Positions 5,539-5,792 of a stretch of DNA of 5,792 bases are shown here, in pieces; positions within the stretch are counted from its first letter, which is position 1; every line of letters begins with the position of its first letter. The translations under genes were made by a program, and so were the position numbers. Where the stretch lies: the NCBI GenBank assembly GCA_007120555.1, contig SKNL01000038.1:1-5792 (forward strand), read 5' to 3'. The DNA is from Balneolales bacterium (GTDB lineage: Bacteria; Bacteroidota; Rhodothermia; Balneolales; Natronogracilivirgulaceae). Under the pieces are notes generated by a model. It ran no database searches, was not told the origin of the DNA, and was given only the letters and a program-made list of their open reading frames with translations.

Positions 5539-5792
5539 ATGAGCGACAACAACCAAACAGGTATCTTAGGCCGGTTTTTGGATGTCATCGAACGGGCCGG
5601 AAACAAACTGCCCGACCCCGCCATCCTGTTCTTCCTTCTGATGATTTTCGTGTGGATCATGTCCGCCATCCTGGCGCCGTTCGACTTCGGCGAGACCGAT
5701 CCGCGCACAGGCGAGACGCTTCGCGTGATCAATCTGCTTTCGGGCAGCCAGATGGCCATGTTCCTGGCCAACATGACCAACACGTTCATCAC
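5539..5792 (+). CDS. AbgT-family transporter (N-terminal part)
   Basis: This gene starts at the ATG at 5539 and runs off the right edge, leaving 84 residues. AbgT-family proteins are inner-membrane transporters of about 500 residues. E. coli AbgT takes up p-aminobenzoyl-glutamate, while relatives such as MtrF and YdaH export sulfonamides. Seen: a short cytoplasmic start, then FLDVIERAGNKLPDP (residues 13-27), which matches the family's WVERIGNK(L/V)P(H/D)P opening. A first membrane helix follows at about 28-47 (ILFFLLMIFVWIMSAIL), then a polar loop with GETDPRTGET and VINLLSGSQMAMFL (63-76), which resembles the VKNLLS...WFL stretch of AbgT. The substrate-binding regions are outside the window, so the direction of transport cannot be told. 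No Shine-Dalgarno precedes the start. It may be co-transcribed with can. Confidence 0.9.
   Translation, partial: MSDNNQTGILGRFLDVIERAGNKLPDPAILFFLLMIFVWIMSAILAPFDFGETDPRTGETLRVINLLSGSQMAMFLANMTNTFI

Noticed and set aside
5439..5792. Open minus-strand frame at the right edge
   Set aside because: It is the reverse of the AbgT-family gene, whose plus-strand translation matches the family start.

Overview
The window reads as ordinary chromosomal DNA from a bacterium with a moderately GC-rich genome and AT-rich intergenic spacers. Only the lipoprotein gene has a clear Shine-Dalgarno sequence; the other starts lack one, and the metal ATPase appears to start at TTG. Together with a DUF6132-type small membrane protein, this hints at the Bacteroidota/Balneolota/Chlorobiota group. 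That placement is an inference from gene content and translation signals, not a proven assignment. The sugar mutase and the carbonic anhydrase are very close to their E. coli counterparts as I recall them, so those two genes alone would not identify the phylum.

Layout, left to right. (1) Positions 1-289, minus strand: the N-terminus of a secreted lipoprotein, probably of the SpoIID/LytB type, cut by the window edge. Its ribosome binding site lies in a nested inverted repeat. (2) Positions 394-630, minus strand: a 78-residue two-helix membrane protein of the DUF6132 type. (3) Positions 710-2353, plus strand: phosphoglucomutase (pgm), divergent from the DUF6132 gene. (4) Positions 2308-4323, minus strand: a P1B-4 metal-exporting ATPase (SPC and HEGST motifs) that converges on pgm and overlaps its 3' end by 46 bp. 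(5) Positions 4324-4768: a 445-bp spacer rich in repeats. (6) Positions 4769-5398, plus strand: a beta-class carbonic anhydrase of the Can type. (7) Positions 5539-5792, plus strand: the N-terminus of an AbgT-family transporter, cut by the right edge.

The genes do not form one visible pathway. Pgm serves glycogen and nucleotide-sugar metabolism, the ATPase metal efflux, Can the CO2/bicarbonate supply, and AbgT transport of aminobenzoyl-glutamate-like compounds or drugs. I see no mobile element, CRISPR array, RNA gene of a known family or defence system.

The most unusual structure is in the spacer before the carbonic anhydrase gene. A repeat occurs once alone and twice in tandem, and each 19-bp unit breaks into two small palindromes with a GAA triloop (GACC-GAA-GGTC and CAC-GAA-GTG). 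The two tandem copies differ by a paired change (CAC-GAA-GTG versus CGC-GAA-GCG) that keeps the stem. A reverse-complement copy of its AAGGTCAC core sits between the lone copy and the tandem pair. This looks like a dispersed structured repeat rather than a complete new system.
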